Below, piece by piece: positions 27,865 to 38,069 of a DNA stretch of 64,000 nt. The stretch comes from Pseudomonadota bacterium. Its GTDB lineage: Bacteria > Pseudomonadota > Gammaproteobacteria > Steroidobacterales > Steroidobacteraceae. The notes under the pieces were generated by a model, which was not told the DNA's origin, made no database searches, and was given only the letters and a program-made list of their open reading frames with translations. The DNA lies in contig JAKARC010000005.1 in NCBI GenBank assembly GCA_021822385.1, forward strand, positions 1-64,000, given 5' to 3'. The position numbers and the translations under genes were made by a program. The first letter of the stretch is position 1. Each line of letters opens with the position of its first letter.

Positions 27865-30149
27865 AACGACTGCTCGCCGTGGTCGTCGAAGCCGGTGCCG
27901 AGGTACACCGGCCCGAGAAACGTCTGCAGTCCAAGAAACACGCTCTGGTCCTCGTGTAGATTGCGCCAACGGATGTCGCTCATGTTCCGCCACACATTGC
28001 CGGCTTCGAGCGAGGCGCCCAGATAGATCGGTACGCCGAGATAACCCGGCCCGCCGCGATCGATCTCGCGGTAGAACACCACTCGGGCGATACCGTAGTG
28101 CGGCCCGTACAGCGAGTACTGCCGCAGTCCCGACAGATTGAGAAATCCGCCCAGCGGAAACTCCATCTCGAGATCCGTGGGGCGGTCAAGGAGGCTGCCG
28201 GCGGAAGCCGAGAATGCCAGCGTGTTGCGACTACGCCAGGTATGCGCCGCCAGGAAATTGAATGTCACCCGATTGTAGCTCGACTGTCCGCCGAGCACCT
28301 GGTGCGCGCTCGACCATTGTAGACGGGCCTGCTCGCCGGAGTGTGGGAAGTCGATATTGTCGAGCGTGTCATAGCTGAAGCGCACGAAATAGGTGACCGA
28401 GCCGAGCGGCTGCAGGGCCGGAAACGGCAGCAACGGATCGGACGGATCGCCCACGTTCAGCCGCGAGTGTCCCTCCTCCCGGTACACTCCCGCGCGCACC
28501 TCGCCCCAATTGCCGAACTGCTTGCCGATGTCCAGGCCGTAGCGAAAGGTGTGCACGCGGTAGTCGGCCCGTTCGCGCTGGCCGACCACATACGGCAGGT
28601 CGCTCGCCTGCACGGAAATGCGCGGCATCACGAACCACCCGGAGAACTTCGAGAACGGCAGATAGATCTCGCTCGCGAGCCGGGTGGTCTGACCGATCTC
28701 GCCATCGGTGACCCACTCCCCTCCCGGGCGGGTGATTTCCGACATGACGTAGCGGGCCGCCGCCTCGTAGGTGGCATCGCCGGCGAAGTCATCGCGCAGA
28801 CTCAACCCGAAACGCAGGTAATTCGGCCCGATGGAGGCGCCGCGCGCATCGATGAGCAGGCCGTAGCGCGTGCCGCGGCGCACGAGTTGGTACTCGAGCG
28901 TATCGAGTCCGCCAAGACCGTACACCGCCGTGATGCGCCGGGCGATCGCATTCGGGTTCAGCCGCTTGCCGATCATGTCGCTGAAGAGGCGCTCGAGCGG
29001 CGCGGAGAACTGCCGCGTACCGGTTTCGACCTCGACGAAGGCAATGCGAGGCGGCGGCCGGCGCAGCGCCGCGCGGCGCCGCTGGTAGCGCCGGTACGCG
29101 GCCGGGCTCACCGCAAACTGCTCGAGCCGCCGCCGCATGCGCCAGGCCGCCGCCTCGCCGAGCGCCAGCAGTCGGTTGACGTCGCCGAAATCAAACGAGG
29201 AAATGCCGTGGAGATTGGGGCGAATCAAAACGTCCTGCGGACCGAGGGTGGCGAGCTCACGGTTGGACTTGCGTGCCATCAGGATCGCGAGCGCCTGGGC
29301 ACTGATGCCCGCCACACCGTTCAGCCGCGCCAGCGGCTGCAGTGGGTAGCTCACGTCGACCACGATCAGCACGTTCACGCCCATGGCGCGCGCGACGTCG
29401 ATCGGCACATTGTCCGTAAGTCCGCCATCGACCAACAGCCGGCCGCCGCGCGGCACGGGCGCGAACACTCCGGGGGCCGACATACTGGCGCGCATGGCGC
29501 TCACCAGATCGCCGGAACGCATCACGACTTCCTTGCCGTTGGCGAGGTTGGTCGCCACAGCGCGAAACGGCGTAGGCAGATCATTGAAATTGGTGATGCG
29601 TGCGACCGGCAGGGTCAGGCGGCTTAAGATCTCGGTGAGACTCTGCCCCTGGATCAAGCCCTGCGGCAGCACCAGATGCCAGTGTTTGACGCCAATGCGG
29701 AAATGCACCAGGAAGTTCTCGTCTTCCTCCTTGCGGCGCAGCGTCAGATCCTGCCGGGGCGGTTGATCGCGGAACGCCTCGCGCCAGTCGAGCGAGCGCA
29801 CCATGGCGGCAATCTGCCCGGCCGTGAGGCCGCTCGCATAGAGCCCGCCCACCACCGCGCCCATGCTCGTTCCGGCGATGGCATCGATGGGCACGTGCAG
29901 CCGCTGCAGGACCTCGAGCACCCCGATCTCGGCAATGCCCCGGGCCCCGCCGCCGGAGAGCACCAGGCCAATGCGCGGCGGGCCGTGGCCTGTAACGTAC
30001 ACTCCGGGCGGTACTGCGCAGCGTATCGCCACGGCAGGCGCGCAGGGCGCGCGCCGCGGCAGCGCGGCGTGCGCCACGGCCGCGAACCACACGCAGGCCG
30101 TCAGTCCGAGAGCCCCGAGCCGAATACCGGCCGTCTCTGCGCGCATCAT
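27837..30149 (-). CDS. Patatin-like phospholipase with outer-membrane barrel (PlpD-type)
   Basis: 770 residues in three parts. A signal peptide (about 1-28) precedes a patatin lipase domain (about 60-260) with GGGARG oxyanion loop, nucleophile GTSMG and the catalytic aspartate in DGGLTDNVP. A short POTRA-like segment (about 360-430) follows, then a C-terminal BamA/Omp85-type beta barrel ending in FYLFLGRTF with terminal Phe. This architecture matches type Vd patatin-like autotransporters such as PlpD, so the lipase is probably presented across or released from the outer membrane. Confidence 0.9.
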   Translation of the reverse strand: MMRAETAGIRLGALGLTACVWFAAVAHAALPRRAPCAPAVAIRCAVPPGVYVTGHGPPRIGLVLSGGGARGIAEIGVLEVLQRLHVPIDAIAGTSMGAVVGGLYASGLTAGQIAAMVRSLDWREAFRDQPPRQDLTLRRKEEDENFLVHFRIGVKHWHLVLPQGLIQGQSLTEILSRLTLPVARITNFNDLPTPFRAVATNLANGKEVVMRSGDLVSAMRASMSAPGVFAPVPRGGRLLVDGGLTDNVPIDVARAMGVNVLIVVDVSYPLQPLARLNGVAGISAQALAILMARKSNRELATLGPQDVLIRPNLHGISSFDFGDVNRLLALGEAAAWRMRRRLEQFAVSPAAYRRYQRRRAALRRPPPRIAFVEVETGTRQFSAPLERLFSDMIGKRLNPNAIARRITAVYGLGGLDTLEYQLVRRGTRYGLLIDARGASIGPNYLRFGLSLRDDFAGDATYEAAARYVMSEITRPGGEWVTDGEIGQTTRLASEIYLPFSKFSGWFVMPRISVQASDLPYVVGQRERADYRVHTFRYGLDIGKQFGNWGEVRAGVYREEGHSRLNVGDPSDPLLPFPALQPLGSVTYFVRFSYDTLDNIDFPHSGEQARLQWSSAHQVLGGQSSYNRVTFNFLAAHTWRSRNTLAFSASAGSLLDRPTDLEMEFPLGGFLNLSGLRQYSLYGPHYGIARVVFYREIDRGGPGYLGVPIYLGASLEAGNVWRNMSDIRWRNLHEDQSVFLGLQTFLGPVYLGTGFDDHGEQSFYLFLGRTF

Positions 30150-30272
30150 GCAATGTTCCGGAGAGAATCCAGGGTATCACCGCGCCAGAGACCGGCGTCA
30201 CGCCGCCTCGCTCCCGCCGCCACGGACGCGCGCGCGATTCAGCACGCCCGATGCGGTAGGATATCAGGCTAC

Positions 30273-31010
30273 ATGACGTATCTGGCGTACGCCCTTCCCT
30301 ATATCCTGTCGCTGGCGCTGGTGGTGCATTGCATCAAGACCGGGCGCAGCTGGATCTGGGTCTTCGTGCTGATGTTCCTGCCGCTGCTCGGCGCACTGGC
30401 CTACACAGCCGTCGAGATCCTGCCGGAACTGATGCGCGGACGGTCGACGCAGCGCGCCGCGCGCGGCCTTAAGAAGGCCATCAATCCGTTCGGAGATCTG
30501 CGCCGGCTGCAGCAGGAAGCCGAGCTCACCGGCAACATCGCCAGTCGTCAGCGCTATGCCGATGAGCTGGCTCGGCACGGACGCTTCGCGGAGTCGGCGG
30601 CGCAGTACCGCGAGACGCTCACCGGCCTGTATGAGCATGACCCGAATCTGATGCTCGGACTGGCGCGCGCGCAGTTCGGCAACGGCGAGGCGTCCGCCGC
30701 CCGCGCGACTCTCGAGGCGCTGATGCAGTACAACCCCGAGTTCAACTCCCCGGAGCGGCACTTGCTGTATGCGCGCGCGCTCGAAGCCGAAGGCAACGTA
30801 CCGCGGGCACTGGAGGAATATCGCGCCCTGGCACACGCCTATCCCGGCGCCGAGGCCGCGGTGCGCTATGCCCAACTGCTGCAGCGGCAGGGGCAGCCTG
30901 ACGAGGCACGCAAGATCGCCCGGGAGCTGCTCGATCAGGCACGCCTCGCGCCGGCGCACTACCGCCGGGCGCAGCGTACGTGGCTCGAGGAAGCCACGCG
31001 TCTGTTGTAA
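30273..31010 (+). CDS. Membrane-anchored TPR protein with PLDc_N-like N-terminus
   Basis: 245 residues. Two membrane helices at the N-terminus (YALPYILSLALVVHCI, WIWVFVLMFLPLLGALAYTAVEI) resemble the PLDc_N segment of cardiolipin synthases, but there is no phospholipase D domain. The rest (about 75-245) is a tetratricopeptide-like array (NLMLGLARAQFGNGEASAARATL, RHLLYARALEAEGNVPRALEEY). The start ATG 30273 is used; the track start at 29676 lies antisense in the patatin gene. Probable scaffold, function unknown. Confidence 0.8.
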   Translation: MTYLAYALPYILSLALVVHCIKTGRSWIWVFVLMFLPLLGALAYTAVEILPELMRGRSTQRAARGLKKAINPFGDLRRLQQEAELTGNIASRQRYADELARHGRFAESAAQYRETLTGLYEHDPNLMLGLARAQFGNGEASAARATLEALMQYNPEFNSPERHLLYARALEAEGNVPRALEEYRALAHAYPGAEAAVRYAQLLQRQGQPDEARKIARELLDQARLAPAHYRRAQRTWLEEATRLL

Positions 31011-31034
31011 CGCACAGCGCGCACGTACCGACGG

Positions 31035-31904
31035 CTACTGCCCTGCGCGACGCATCGCCCCGCGCCCCAGCACCACCCCGAATTCCTTGTCGCCCTCGCC
31101 GTGCGCCAGCGCCTCGAGCATCGCATCGCGCATGACACTCGCAAATGGCATCGGCGCGGTGACGGCCTCTGCGGCAGCGAGCGCAAGGCGCACGTCCTTC
31201 AGGCCCAACCGGGCCTTGAATCCGGCCGGCTCGACACGCGCGGCGGCGATCAAGCGGCCGTAGCCTTCATACACCGGGCCGGGGAAGAAGGTCTGACTCA
31301 CCAACTCGAACAGCCGGCCCGGTTCGATGCCGTAGCCGCCCGCGAGCGCCGCCGCCTCGCCCAGCGACTCGATGGCCGCGGCCAACATGAAATTCATCGC
31401 GAGCTTGACGACATTCGCTTGCGCGGCACGTTCGCCGAACCGCCAGGTCTTCTGCCCGATGACATCGAGCAGGGGCTGTGCCCGATCGAGGTACGCCGCC
31501 GGCCCGGCCGCGATGATATTGAGCTTGCCCGCTGCGGCAACATCCGGCCGTCCGAGGACCGGCGCCGCAATGTAGCCACAACCGCGCTCGTCCAGCCGAG
31601 CGGCAAGCTCGTCGCTGAGCGCCGGGGAAATGGTCGCCATGTTGATGTGCAGAGTACCGCGCTCGGCCGACGCCACTGCCGCAAGCAGCACCTCGCGCAC
31701 CGCCCGATCGTCCCCCAGAATGGAGAACACCACCGGCGCGGCGCACGCCTCGAGCGCACTTGCCGCCACCACCGCGCCCCGCTCGGCGAGCTCCCGGGCC
31801 GATTCCGGTGAGCGGTTCCACACCCGCACCGTGTGGCCCGCCCCGAGCAGGCGCGCCGCGATAGCGCGTCCCATGTTCCCCAAGCCGATGAATCCGAGGT
31901 TCAT
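31035..31904 (-). CDS. NAD(P)-dependent beta-hydroxyacid dehydrogenase family protein
   Basis: 289 residues of the 3-hydroxyisobutyrate / tartronate semialdehyde reductase family. The Rossmann motif GFIGLGNMGRAIAARLLGAGH opens the protein, followed by the substrate motif APVLGRPDVAAAGKL and the catalytic lysine in NVVKLAMNFMLAAAIESLGEA. The GRP in place of the usual GS(G)-type motif suggests a glyoxylate/succinic-semialdehyde-reductase-like or unknown substrate. ATG 31904 replaces the track start at 32369, which lies in the antisense of pirin. Confidence 0.85.
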   Translation of the reverse strand: MNLGFIGLGNMGRAIAARLLGAGHTVRVWNRSPESARELAERGAVVAASALEACAAPVVFSILGDDRAVREVLLAAVASAERGTLHINMATISPALSDELAARLDERGCGYIAAPVLGRPDVAAAGKLNIIAAGPAAYLDRAQPLLDVIGQKTWRFGERAAQANVVKLAMNFMLAAAIESLGEAAALAGGYGIEPGRLFELVSQTFFPGPVYEGYGRLIAAARVEPAGFKARLGLKDVRLALAAAEAVTAPMPFASVMRDAMLEALAHGEGDKEFGVVLGRGAMRRAGQ

Positions 31905-31973
31905 GTGCGTCTCCAAGCCATCGTGGCCGCTCATGCTAGCATCAGTGCATCCGAGCGGTCCGAAGAGGCACGC

Positions 31974-32891
31974 ATGAGTCTGAACCCCCCTGCCGAGCCC
32001 GGCCGGGACGGAGCTGCGACCGCTGCGCTCGTAGCGCTGCTGCCGGCGCGATCGCACGACATTGGCGCACTGACGGTCGGGCGGGTCCTGCCGGCCGTGA
32101 CGCACCGCATGATCGGCCCGTTCATCTTCTTCGATCACATCGGTCCGGCGGCGCTGCCGGCCGGGCGGGGGCTCGATGTGCGTCCGCATCCGCACATCGG
32201 GCTCGCCACGGTCACCTACCTGTTCGAGGGCGAGATCATCCACCGTGACAGCCTCGGCTGCCAGCAGGCCATCCGGCCCGGCGACATCAACTGGATGACC
32301 GCGGGCGCCGGCATCGTGCATTCCGAGCGCAGCCCACCGGATGCGCGTGCCGGAGGCGCGCGCCTGCACGGCCTACAGCTGTGGGTTGCGCTGCCGAGTG
32401 CGCACGAGCAGATGCCGCCAGTGTTCCAGCATCACCCGGCCGCGACGCTGCCGATGCTCGCGCGCGCCGGCGTCGAGGTCCGCATCCTCGCCGGCGAGGC
32501 CTACGGCCGCCGCGCTCCGGTGCCGACACTATCACCACTGTTCTATGCCGACGTCGCGCTCTTGGGCGGAGCGCAATTTCCGCTCACCGATGAATACACC
32601 GAGCGCGCCTGCTATGTCGTGACCGGCGAGGTCACCTGCGGGCACGAGCACTTCGAGTGCGGCCGCATGCTGGTGTTCCGCGCCGGCGCGCCGATCACGC
32701 TCGGCACCCGGACCGGGGCGCGCCTGGCGCTGATCGGCGGCGAGCCAGTGGGCGAGCGCCATATCGAGTGGAATTTCGTGGCCAGCTCCCGCGAGCGGAT
32801 CGAGCAGGCCAAGCGGGACTGGCGCGCCGGCCGCTTCCCGCGCGTGCCGGGCGATGAACTCGAGTGCATACCGCTGCCCGAATCGACTTGA
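31974..32891 (+). CDS. Pirin family protein
   Basis: 305-residue bicupin. The metal-binding N-terminal cupin is clear: IGPFIFFDHIGPAALPAG, RPHPHIGLATVTYLFEGEIIHRDS and WMTAGAGIVHSE, which hold the histidines and glutamate of pirins. A C-terminal pirin_C domain follows (LIGGEPVGERHIEWNFVASS). Some pirins have quercetinase activity; the function here is open. The threonine dehydratase-like gene starts 13 bp downstream. Confidence 0.9.
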   Translation: MSLNPPAEPGRDGAATAALVALLPARSHDIGALTVGRVLPAVTHRMIGPFIFFDHIGPAALPAGRGLDVRPHPHIGLATVTYLFEGEIIHRDSLGCQQAIRPGDINWMTAGAGIVHSERSPPDARAGGARLHGLQLWVALPSAHEQMPPVFQHHPAATLPMLARAGVEVRILAGEAYGRRAPVPTLSPLFYADVALLGGAQFPLTDEYTERACYVVTGEVTCGHEHFECGRMLVFRAGAPITLGTRTGARLALIGGEPVGERHIEWNFVASSRERIEQAKRDWRAGRFPRVPGDELECIPLPEST

Positions 32892-32904
32892 GAGCGGGCT
32901 GGCC

Positions 32905-33912
32905 GTGAGCGAACCGGTGTTCGAGTTTACGGCGATCGATGCGGCGCGCCGGCGGCTCGCCGCAGTGGCGCAGCGCACGCCGGTCCTCACCTCGCGCACC
33001 GCGGACGCCATGACGGGAGCACGGCTCTACTTCAAGTGCGAGAACTTCCAACGCACCGGCGCATTCAAATTCCGCGGCGCCTACTCGGCCGCGTCCCATC
33101 TCGATCCGACCGGCCGCGCTGCCGGGGTGGTCACCTATTCCTCGGGCAATCACGCCCAGGCCATCGCGCTTGCCTGCCGGTTGCTCGCAATACCCGCAGT
33201 CTGCGTGATGCCGCGCGATTGTCCGCGCGGCAAGCTCGCGGCCACGCGCGCCTATGGCGCGGAAATCGTGCTCTATGACCGTTATGCCGAGGACCGCGAA
33301 GCCATCGGCCGACGCCTCGCCGCGGAGCGCGGCCTGACGCTCCTGCCGCCGTACGATCATCCCGACATCATGGCCGGACAGGGAACGGTGGCCTGCGAGT
33401 TCATCGAGCAGGCCGGCCCGCTCGATGTGTTGCTGGTACCGCTTGGCGGCGGCGGTCTGCTCTCCGGCTGCGCTACGGCGGTGCAGGTGCTGTGCCCGGA
33501 CTGCAGCGTGATCGGCGTCGAGCCCGAGGCCGGTGACGACGGACGGCGCAGCCTGCGCGCCGGTCGCATCGTGCACATCGACACCCCGCGAACGATCGCA
33601 GACGGCGCGCAGACGCAACACCTCGGTCAACACACGTTTCCGGTCATACAGCGGCGAGTCCGCGCCATCGTCACGGTCAGCGACGCGCAACTCGTGGCCG
33701 CCATGGCGTTCTGTGCCGCACGCCTGAAGATCGTGGTCGAGCCGACCGGAGCACTGGCCATCGCGGCCGCATTGGGGGGCGAACTCGACCTGCGCGGCCA
33801 GCGCGTCGGCATCGTCGTCTCGGGCGGCAACATCGACTTGGCGCGCTACGCGACGCTCCTCGCCGACGCGCCAGGCGAGGACGGTGGCCTACTGCGTGCG
33901 CCCGGCGGCTAG
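32905..33912 (+). CDS. Threonine/serine dehydratase family PLP enzyme (hydroxyaspartate ammonia-lyase-like)
   Basis: 335 residues of the fold-type II PLP family. The PLP lysine lies in FQRTGAFKFRGAYSA, the SSGNHAQAIALA loop binds the substrate carboxylate, and PLGGGGLLSG binds the PLP phosphate. It lacks a C-terminal ACT domain, so it is the short catabolic / serine racemase / threo-3-hydroxyaspartate ammonia-lyase type. GTG 32905 (GVSEPVFEFTAID) is chosen; the track ATG 32854 would overlap pirin. Its 3' end overlaps the converging agmatine deiminase gene by 24 bp. Confidence 0.87.
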   Translation: MSEPVFEFTAIDAARRRLAAVAQRTPVLTSRTADAMTGARLYFKCENFQRTGAFKFRGAYSAASHLDPTGRAAGVVTYSSGNHAQAIALACRLLAIPAVCVMPRDCPRGKLAATRAYGAEIVLYDRYAEDREAIGRRLAAERGLTLLPPYDHPDIMAGQGTVACEFIEQAGPLDVLLVPLGGGGLLSGCATAVQVLCPDCSVIGVEPEAGDDGRRSLRAGRIVHIDTPRTIADGAQTQHLGQHTFPVIQRRVRAIVTVSDAQLVAAMAFCAARLKIVVEPTGALAIAAALGGELDLRGQRVGIVVSGGNIDLARYATLLADAPGEDGGLLRAPGG

Positions 33913-35076
33913 ATCGGGCCTGACCCGCGGCGCGTGCGGATCGGGCACCTGTTGGGTAATGCAGTGGATGCCGCCGCCGCCGAGCAGGATCTCGCGCGCC
34001 GGCACGCCGATCACCTCGCGATCGGGACAGGCCCGCCGCAAGATCGTGAGCGCTTCGGCATCGGTGCGTGGATCGAGCAACGGCATCACGATGCCGCCGT
34101 TGGCGCAGTAGAAATTTATATAGCTGCCGGCCAAGCGCTCCCCGGCGCGACGGGGCTTGCACGCGCCGCTCGGGGCAATGCCGCGCGCCTCGAGCGCGCT
34201 CATGTACAGCGGCCCGGGCATGGGCAGCTTGACGATCTCGAGCGCGCGACCGAGCGCATCGCGCGCCGTGCGCAGATGCTCCCAGGCGGCGCGCGAGCGC
34301 TCATACTGCGGATCGGCGCGATCATCCGTCCACAGCAGACACACCCGCGCCGGCCCGATGAAACAGGCCAGGTTGTCGATGTGTCCGTCGGTCTCGTCGT
34401 TGTACACCCCGCGGGCGAGCCAGATGCAGCGGCTCACACCGAGATACTCGCGCAGCACCGCCTCCATGCGCGCACGGGTCATGCCGGGGTTGCGGTTGGG
34501 ATTAAGGACGCACTCCTCGGTGAGCAGCGCCGTGCCCTGCCCGTCCACGTGCACGGCGCCGCCCTCGAGCACGACGGGCGCCCGGTAGCGGGCCCGGCCC
34601 TCAAGCGCGAGCACCTCGCGCGCCACGCGCGCATCGCGATCCCAGGGGTGATAGAGCCCGCCTTCGCGCCCCCCCCAGGCGTTGAAACGCCAGTGCACGC
34701 CACGCAGCCGCGGCGCCTCACTCACCACATAGGTTGGACCAACGTCGCGCATCCAACAGTCATCATGGGCGAGAACATGCACGGTGACATGGGCGGGCAG
34801 CAGCGCGCGCGCGGCCGCCTCCTGCGGCGCCGAAACACCGACGGACACGGGCTCGAAGCGCGCGATCGCGGCGGCCACGGCGGCAAATGCCGCCTGGGCC
34901 GGACGCGCCGCCTCACGCCAATTATCCGGCCGCTCCGGCCAGAGCAGCCAGCAGCGCTCATGCGGCTCGAACTCGGCCGGCATCCAACAGCCATCCGCCG
35001 CCGGCGTCGTCGGCAGCGCACCCGCCGACAGCTCATCGGGCGCGCAGCTTGCTGTGGCGGAATCCGTACAAGACAT
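33889..35076 (-). CDS. aguA: Agmatine deiminase
   Basis: 395 residues; hydrolyses agmatine to N-carbamoylputrescine. Conserved features include MPAEFEPHERCWLLWPER at the start of the domain, DDCWMRDVGPTYV, DGHIDNLACFIGP and the catalytic cysteine region ILLGGGGIHCITQQVP. The N-terminus overlaps the upstream permease gene by 44 bp, tight enough for one operon. The usual partner N-carbamoylputrescine amidase (AguB) is not in the window; the putrescine-degrading puu genes are 9 kb away. Confidence 0.94.
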   Translation of the reverse strand: MSCTDSATASCAPDELSAGALPTTPAADGCWMPAEFEPHERCWLLWPERPDNWREAARPAQAAFAAVAAAIARFEPVSVGVSAPQEAAARALLPAHVTVHVLAHDDCWMRDVGPTYVVSEAPRLRGVHWRFNAWGGREGGLYHPWDRDARVAREVLALEGRARYRAPVVLEGGAVHVDGQGTALLTEECVLNPNRNPGMTRARMEAVLREYLGVSRCIWLARGVYNDETDGHIDNLACFIGPARVCLLWTDDRADPQYERSRAAWEHLRTARDALGRALEIVKLPMPGPLYMSALEARGIAPSGACKPRRAGERLAGSYINFYCANGGIVMPLLDPRTDAEALTILRRACPDREVIGVPAREILLGGGGIHCITQQVPDPHAPRVRPDLAAGRTQ

Positions 35077-36523
35077 AAATCAAGGCTCCAAGGAACGTCC
35101 AGACCACCAAGCGGATCCAGGTGGCATCCGAGAGAAAATAGGTCATGCCGAGACACACGCACGCGCCGAGCGGACAGAGCACGCCCGCCCAGGGCACCCG
35201 GAACGGGCGGTGCACATCCGGGCGCGTGCGGCGCATGACCAGCACGCCGATGCACACGACGGCGAACGCCAGCAGAATGCCGATCGAGATCAGATCGGCC
35301 AGCACATCGAGCGGAAAGAGCGCGGCAATCAGCGCCGCGCCGATGCCGGTGATCGCGGTCGACACGTGCGGGGTCTTGAAGCGGGGATGACAGCGTCCCA
35401 TCGCCGGGGGCAGCAGACCATCATCCGCCATCGACAGCAGAATGCGCGGCTGCCCGAGGATCGACGTGAGGATCACCGAAGTCATGCCGATGATGGTGCC
35501 GATGATCACGAGCGAGCGCAGCCAGGACAGCGCCGGATGCGCCTCGAGAGCCACCGCCACCGGCGCGGTGACGTTGAGCTTCAGGTACGACACCATCCCG
35601 GTCACGACGGCCGCCATGGCCAGGTAGAGCACCGTGGAAATGACCAGCGTGCCGATGATCCCGAGCGGCAGGTCGCGCTGCGGATTGCGGGCCTCGAGCG
35701 CGGTGGTCGAGGCGGTATCGAAGCCCACATAGGAGAAGAAGATGATCGCCGAGCCGCGCAGCACGCCGGACCAGCCGAAACGCCCGAAGGTACCGGTATT
35801 GGCTGGGATGTATGGGTGCCAGTTGCCCGGGTCGATGAATTTCAGTCCGGCGATGATGAACACGAGGATCACCGCAACCTTCAAGGCCACCATGAAGTTC
35901 GTGGTGCGGGCAGTCTCCTGTATACCGACATAGCACAGCGCGCTCAGCACGAGCACGATCAACATCGCCGGCACGTTCATGATGGCGCCGCTTGCCACCA
36001 GCTGCCCGGCGGCGTTCTGGTGAAACGGCGCGTGCACCCAGAGCGTCGGCAGCTGCACGCCCCAGCTCGCGAGCAGATTGACCACGTACCCCGACCAGCT
36101 CACCGCGACCGCGGAGGCGGAGATACCGTATTCGAGCAGCAGGTTCCAGCCGATGAACCACGCGGTCACCTCCCCGAGCGTGGCGTACGTATAACTGTAG
36201 GCGCTGCCCGGCACCGGCAGGAACGCTGCGAATTCCGCATAGCACAGCGCCGCAAGTCCGCTGCCGAAGGCGGCGATCAACAGCGAGATCGTGATCGCGG
36301 GCCCCGAGTGGCGTGCCGCCACCACGCCGCTGAGGACGAAAATCCCAGAGCCGATCGTCGCGCCGATGCCGATGGCCATGAGGGCCCAGACGGACAGCGC
36401 CTGCTTCAGGCGCTCGGCACCGGCACGTTCCGGCGCGACGACCGGATGAACGGCAAACAGCTTGCGCAGCAGCGAAGTCCCGGGGGCAGGGCCCGCGGAA
36501 CCGCCGTCGGTGGTCTGACTCAT
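35033..36523 (-). CDS. APC superfamily cationic amino acid / amine permease
   Basis: 496 residues with about 12-14 membrane segments. The consensus substrate helix IGIGATIGSGIFVLSGVVA, and SYVGFDTASTTALEARNPQRDLPLGI are typical of CAT/YfnA-type APC transporters. With aguA overlapping downstream, uptake of agmatine, arginine or a related cation is a reasonable inference. Confidence 0.9.
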   Translation of the reverse strand: MSQTTDGGSAGPAPGTSLLRKLFAVHPVVAPERAGAERLKQALSVWALMAIGIGATIGSGIFVLSGVVAARHSGPAITISLLIAAFGSGLAALCYAEFAAFLPVPGSAYSYTYATLGEVTAWFIGWNLLLEYGISASAVAVSWSGYVVNLLASWGVQLPTLWVHAPFHQNAAGQLVASGAIMNVPAMLIVLVLSALCYVGIQETARTTNFMVALKVAVILVFIIAGLKFIDPGNWHPYIPANTGTFGRFGWSGVLRGSAIIFFSYVGFDTASTTALEARNPQRDLPLGIIGTLVISTVLYLAMAAVVTGMVSYLKLNVTAPVAVALEAHPALSWLRSLVIIGTIIGMTSVILTSILGQPRILLSMADDGLLPPAMGRCHPRFKTPHVSTAITGIGAALIAALFPLDVLADLISIGILLAFAVVCIGVLVMRRTRPDVHRPFRVPWAGVLCPLGACVCLGMTYFLSDATWIRLVVWTFLGALIYVLYGFRHSKLRAR

Positions 36524-36745
36524 GAGCCGGGCGACCCCTGATTGAAATTATGGCCAAGTGTGGCATAGATGCCGCGCGATCGCCCACGCCACAGCGCCGC
36601 CCCCAGAGTGAATCGGCACCGCGACCGGGCGCCTGGACGCGCCGGGCGGCGCGCCCCGGGGCCCTCGCCCGTGCTAGCATTACCGGCCCGAGCGGCCGCG
36701 GCCGGCGGTGCTCGAGCCGGTTTTCAGCATCCACGAGGAGCTCTC

Positions 36746-38053
36746 ATGCCCAACGCCACCGCCCCGAAAGTCGTCCCGCCCGCGAGCGGCAGCAAGATCA
36801 CGATTCGCGACGGCAAGCTCCTCGTTCCCGACAATCCGATCGTGCCGTTCATCGAGGGCGATGGCACCGGCGCGGATATCTGGCGTGCCAGCGTGCGGGT
36901 GCTCGATGCCGCCGTGCGCAAGGCCTACGGGGAGCGGCGCAAGATCCACTGGCTCGAGGTCTATGCCGGCGAGAAGGCGTTCAAGCAATTCAACAACTGG
37001 CTGCCCGATGAGACCGTGGCCGCATGCCGCGATTATCTGGTCTCGATCAAGGGCCCGCTCACCACGCCGGTCGGCGGCGGCATCCGCTCGCTGAACGTGG
37101 CGCTGCGCCAGCTCCTCGACCTGTATGTGTGCCTGCGGCCGGTCCGTTGGTTCAAGGGCGTCCCGTCCCCGGTGAAACACCCCGAGAAGGTCGACATGGT
37201 GATCTTCCGCGAGAATACCGAGGACATCTACGCCGGCATCGAGTTCGAGGCCGGTACGGCCGAGAACGGCGAGTTTCTCGCGCTGTTCAAACAGCACTTT
37301 CCCAAGGCCTACGCCAAGATCCGCTTTCCGGACAGCTCCGGCATCGGCATCAAGCCGGTATCGCGCGAGGGCTCACAGCGGCTGATCCGCTCGGCCATCG
37401 AGTACGCCGTGGCGAACAAGCGCCGCAGCGTGACCTTCGTGCACAAAGGCAACATTCAGAAGTTCACCGAAGGGGCGTTTCGCACCTGGGGCTATCAGCT
37501 CGCCGAGCGCGAGTTCGGCGCAGTCACGTACACCTGGGAGCAGTGGGAGCGCACCAAGGCAAGCGCGGGCGAAGCGGCCGCCAATGCCGAGATGGACGCC
37601 GCCAAGCGCGCCGGCAAGATCATCATCAAGGACGCCATCGCCGACATCACCCTGCAGCAGGTGCTGACCCGGCCCGAGGAGTTCGCGGTGATCGCGACCC
37701 TCAATCTCAACGGCGACTATCTCTCCGATGCGCTCGCGGCCCAGGTCGGCGGCATCGGCATCGCCCCGGGCGGCAACATCAACTACCTGACCGGACACGC
37801 GGTGTTCGAGGCCACCCACGGCACGGCCCCGAAATACGCCAACCTCGACAAGGTCAATCCCGGTTCGGTGATTCTCTCCGGGGAGATGATGCTGCGCTAC
37901 ATGGGCTGGGGGGAAGCGGCCGACGCCATCATCGCGGCGATGGACAAGACCATCGGCCAGAAAATCGTCACTTACGACTTTGCCCGGCTCATGGATGGGG
38001 CGACGGAAGTGTCGACCTCGGCATTCGGCGATGCGCTGATCCGCAACATGTGA
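36746..38053 (+). CDS. icd: Isocitrate dehydrogenase (NADP+)
   Basis: 435-residue TCA-cycle enzyme that makes 2-oxoglutarate, CO2 and NADPH. The substrate/phosphorylation loop is [18 protein letters not shown], catalytic Tyr in [17 protein letters not shown], catalytic Lys in [15 protein letters not shown], and metal aspartates in [19 protein letters not shown] 36746 follows GAGGAG; the track start is 177 bp too early. The serine in RSLN would be the site for IDH kinase if that enzyme is present. Confidence 0.96.
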   Translation: MPNATAPKVVPPASGSKITIRDGKLLVPDNPIVPFIEGDGTGADIWRASVRVLDAAVRKAYGERRKIHWLEVYAGEKAFKQFNNWLPDETVAACRDYLVSIKGPLTTPVGGGIRSLNVALRQLLDLYVCLRPVRWFKGVPSPVKHPEKVDMVIFRENTEDIYAGIEFEAGTAENGEFLALFKQHFPKAYAKIRFPDSSGIGIKPVSREGSQRLIRSAIEYAVANKRRSVTFVHKGNIQKFTEGAFRTWGYQLAEREFGAVTYTWEQWERTKASAGEAAANAEMDAAKRAGKIIIKDAIADITLQQVLTRPEEFAVIATLNLNGDYLSDALAAQVGGIGIAPGGNINYLTGHAVFEATHGTAPKYANLDKVNPGSVILSGEMMLRYMGWGEAADAIIAAMDKTIGQKIVTYDFARLMDGATEVSTSAFGDALIRNM

Positions 38054-38069
38054 GCAGCCAGCTCTGGAT

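Noticed and set aside
34784-36541. 585-aa plus-strand ORF
   Set aside because: Antisense of aguA and the APC permease; composition (His/Asp/Arg/Gln-rich) is that of a complement of hydrophobic coding sequence.
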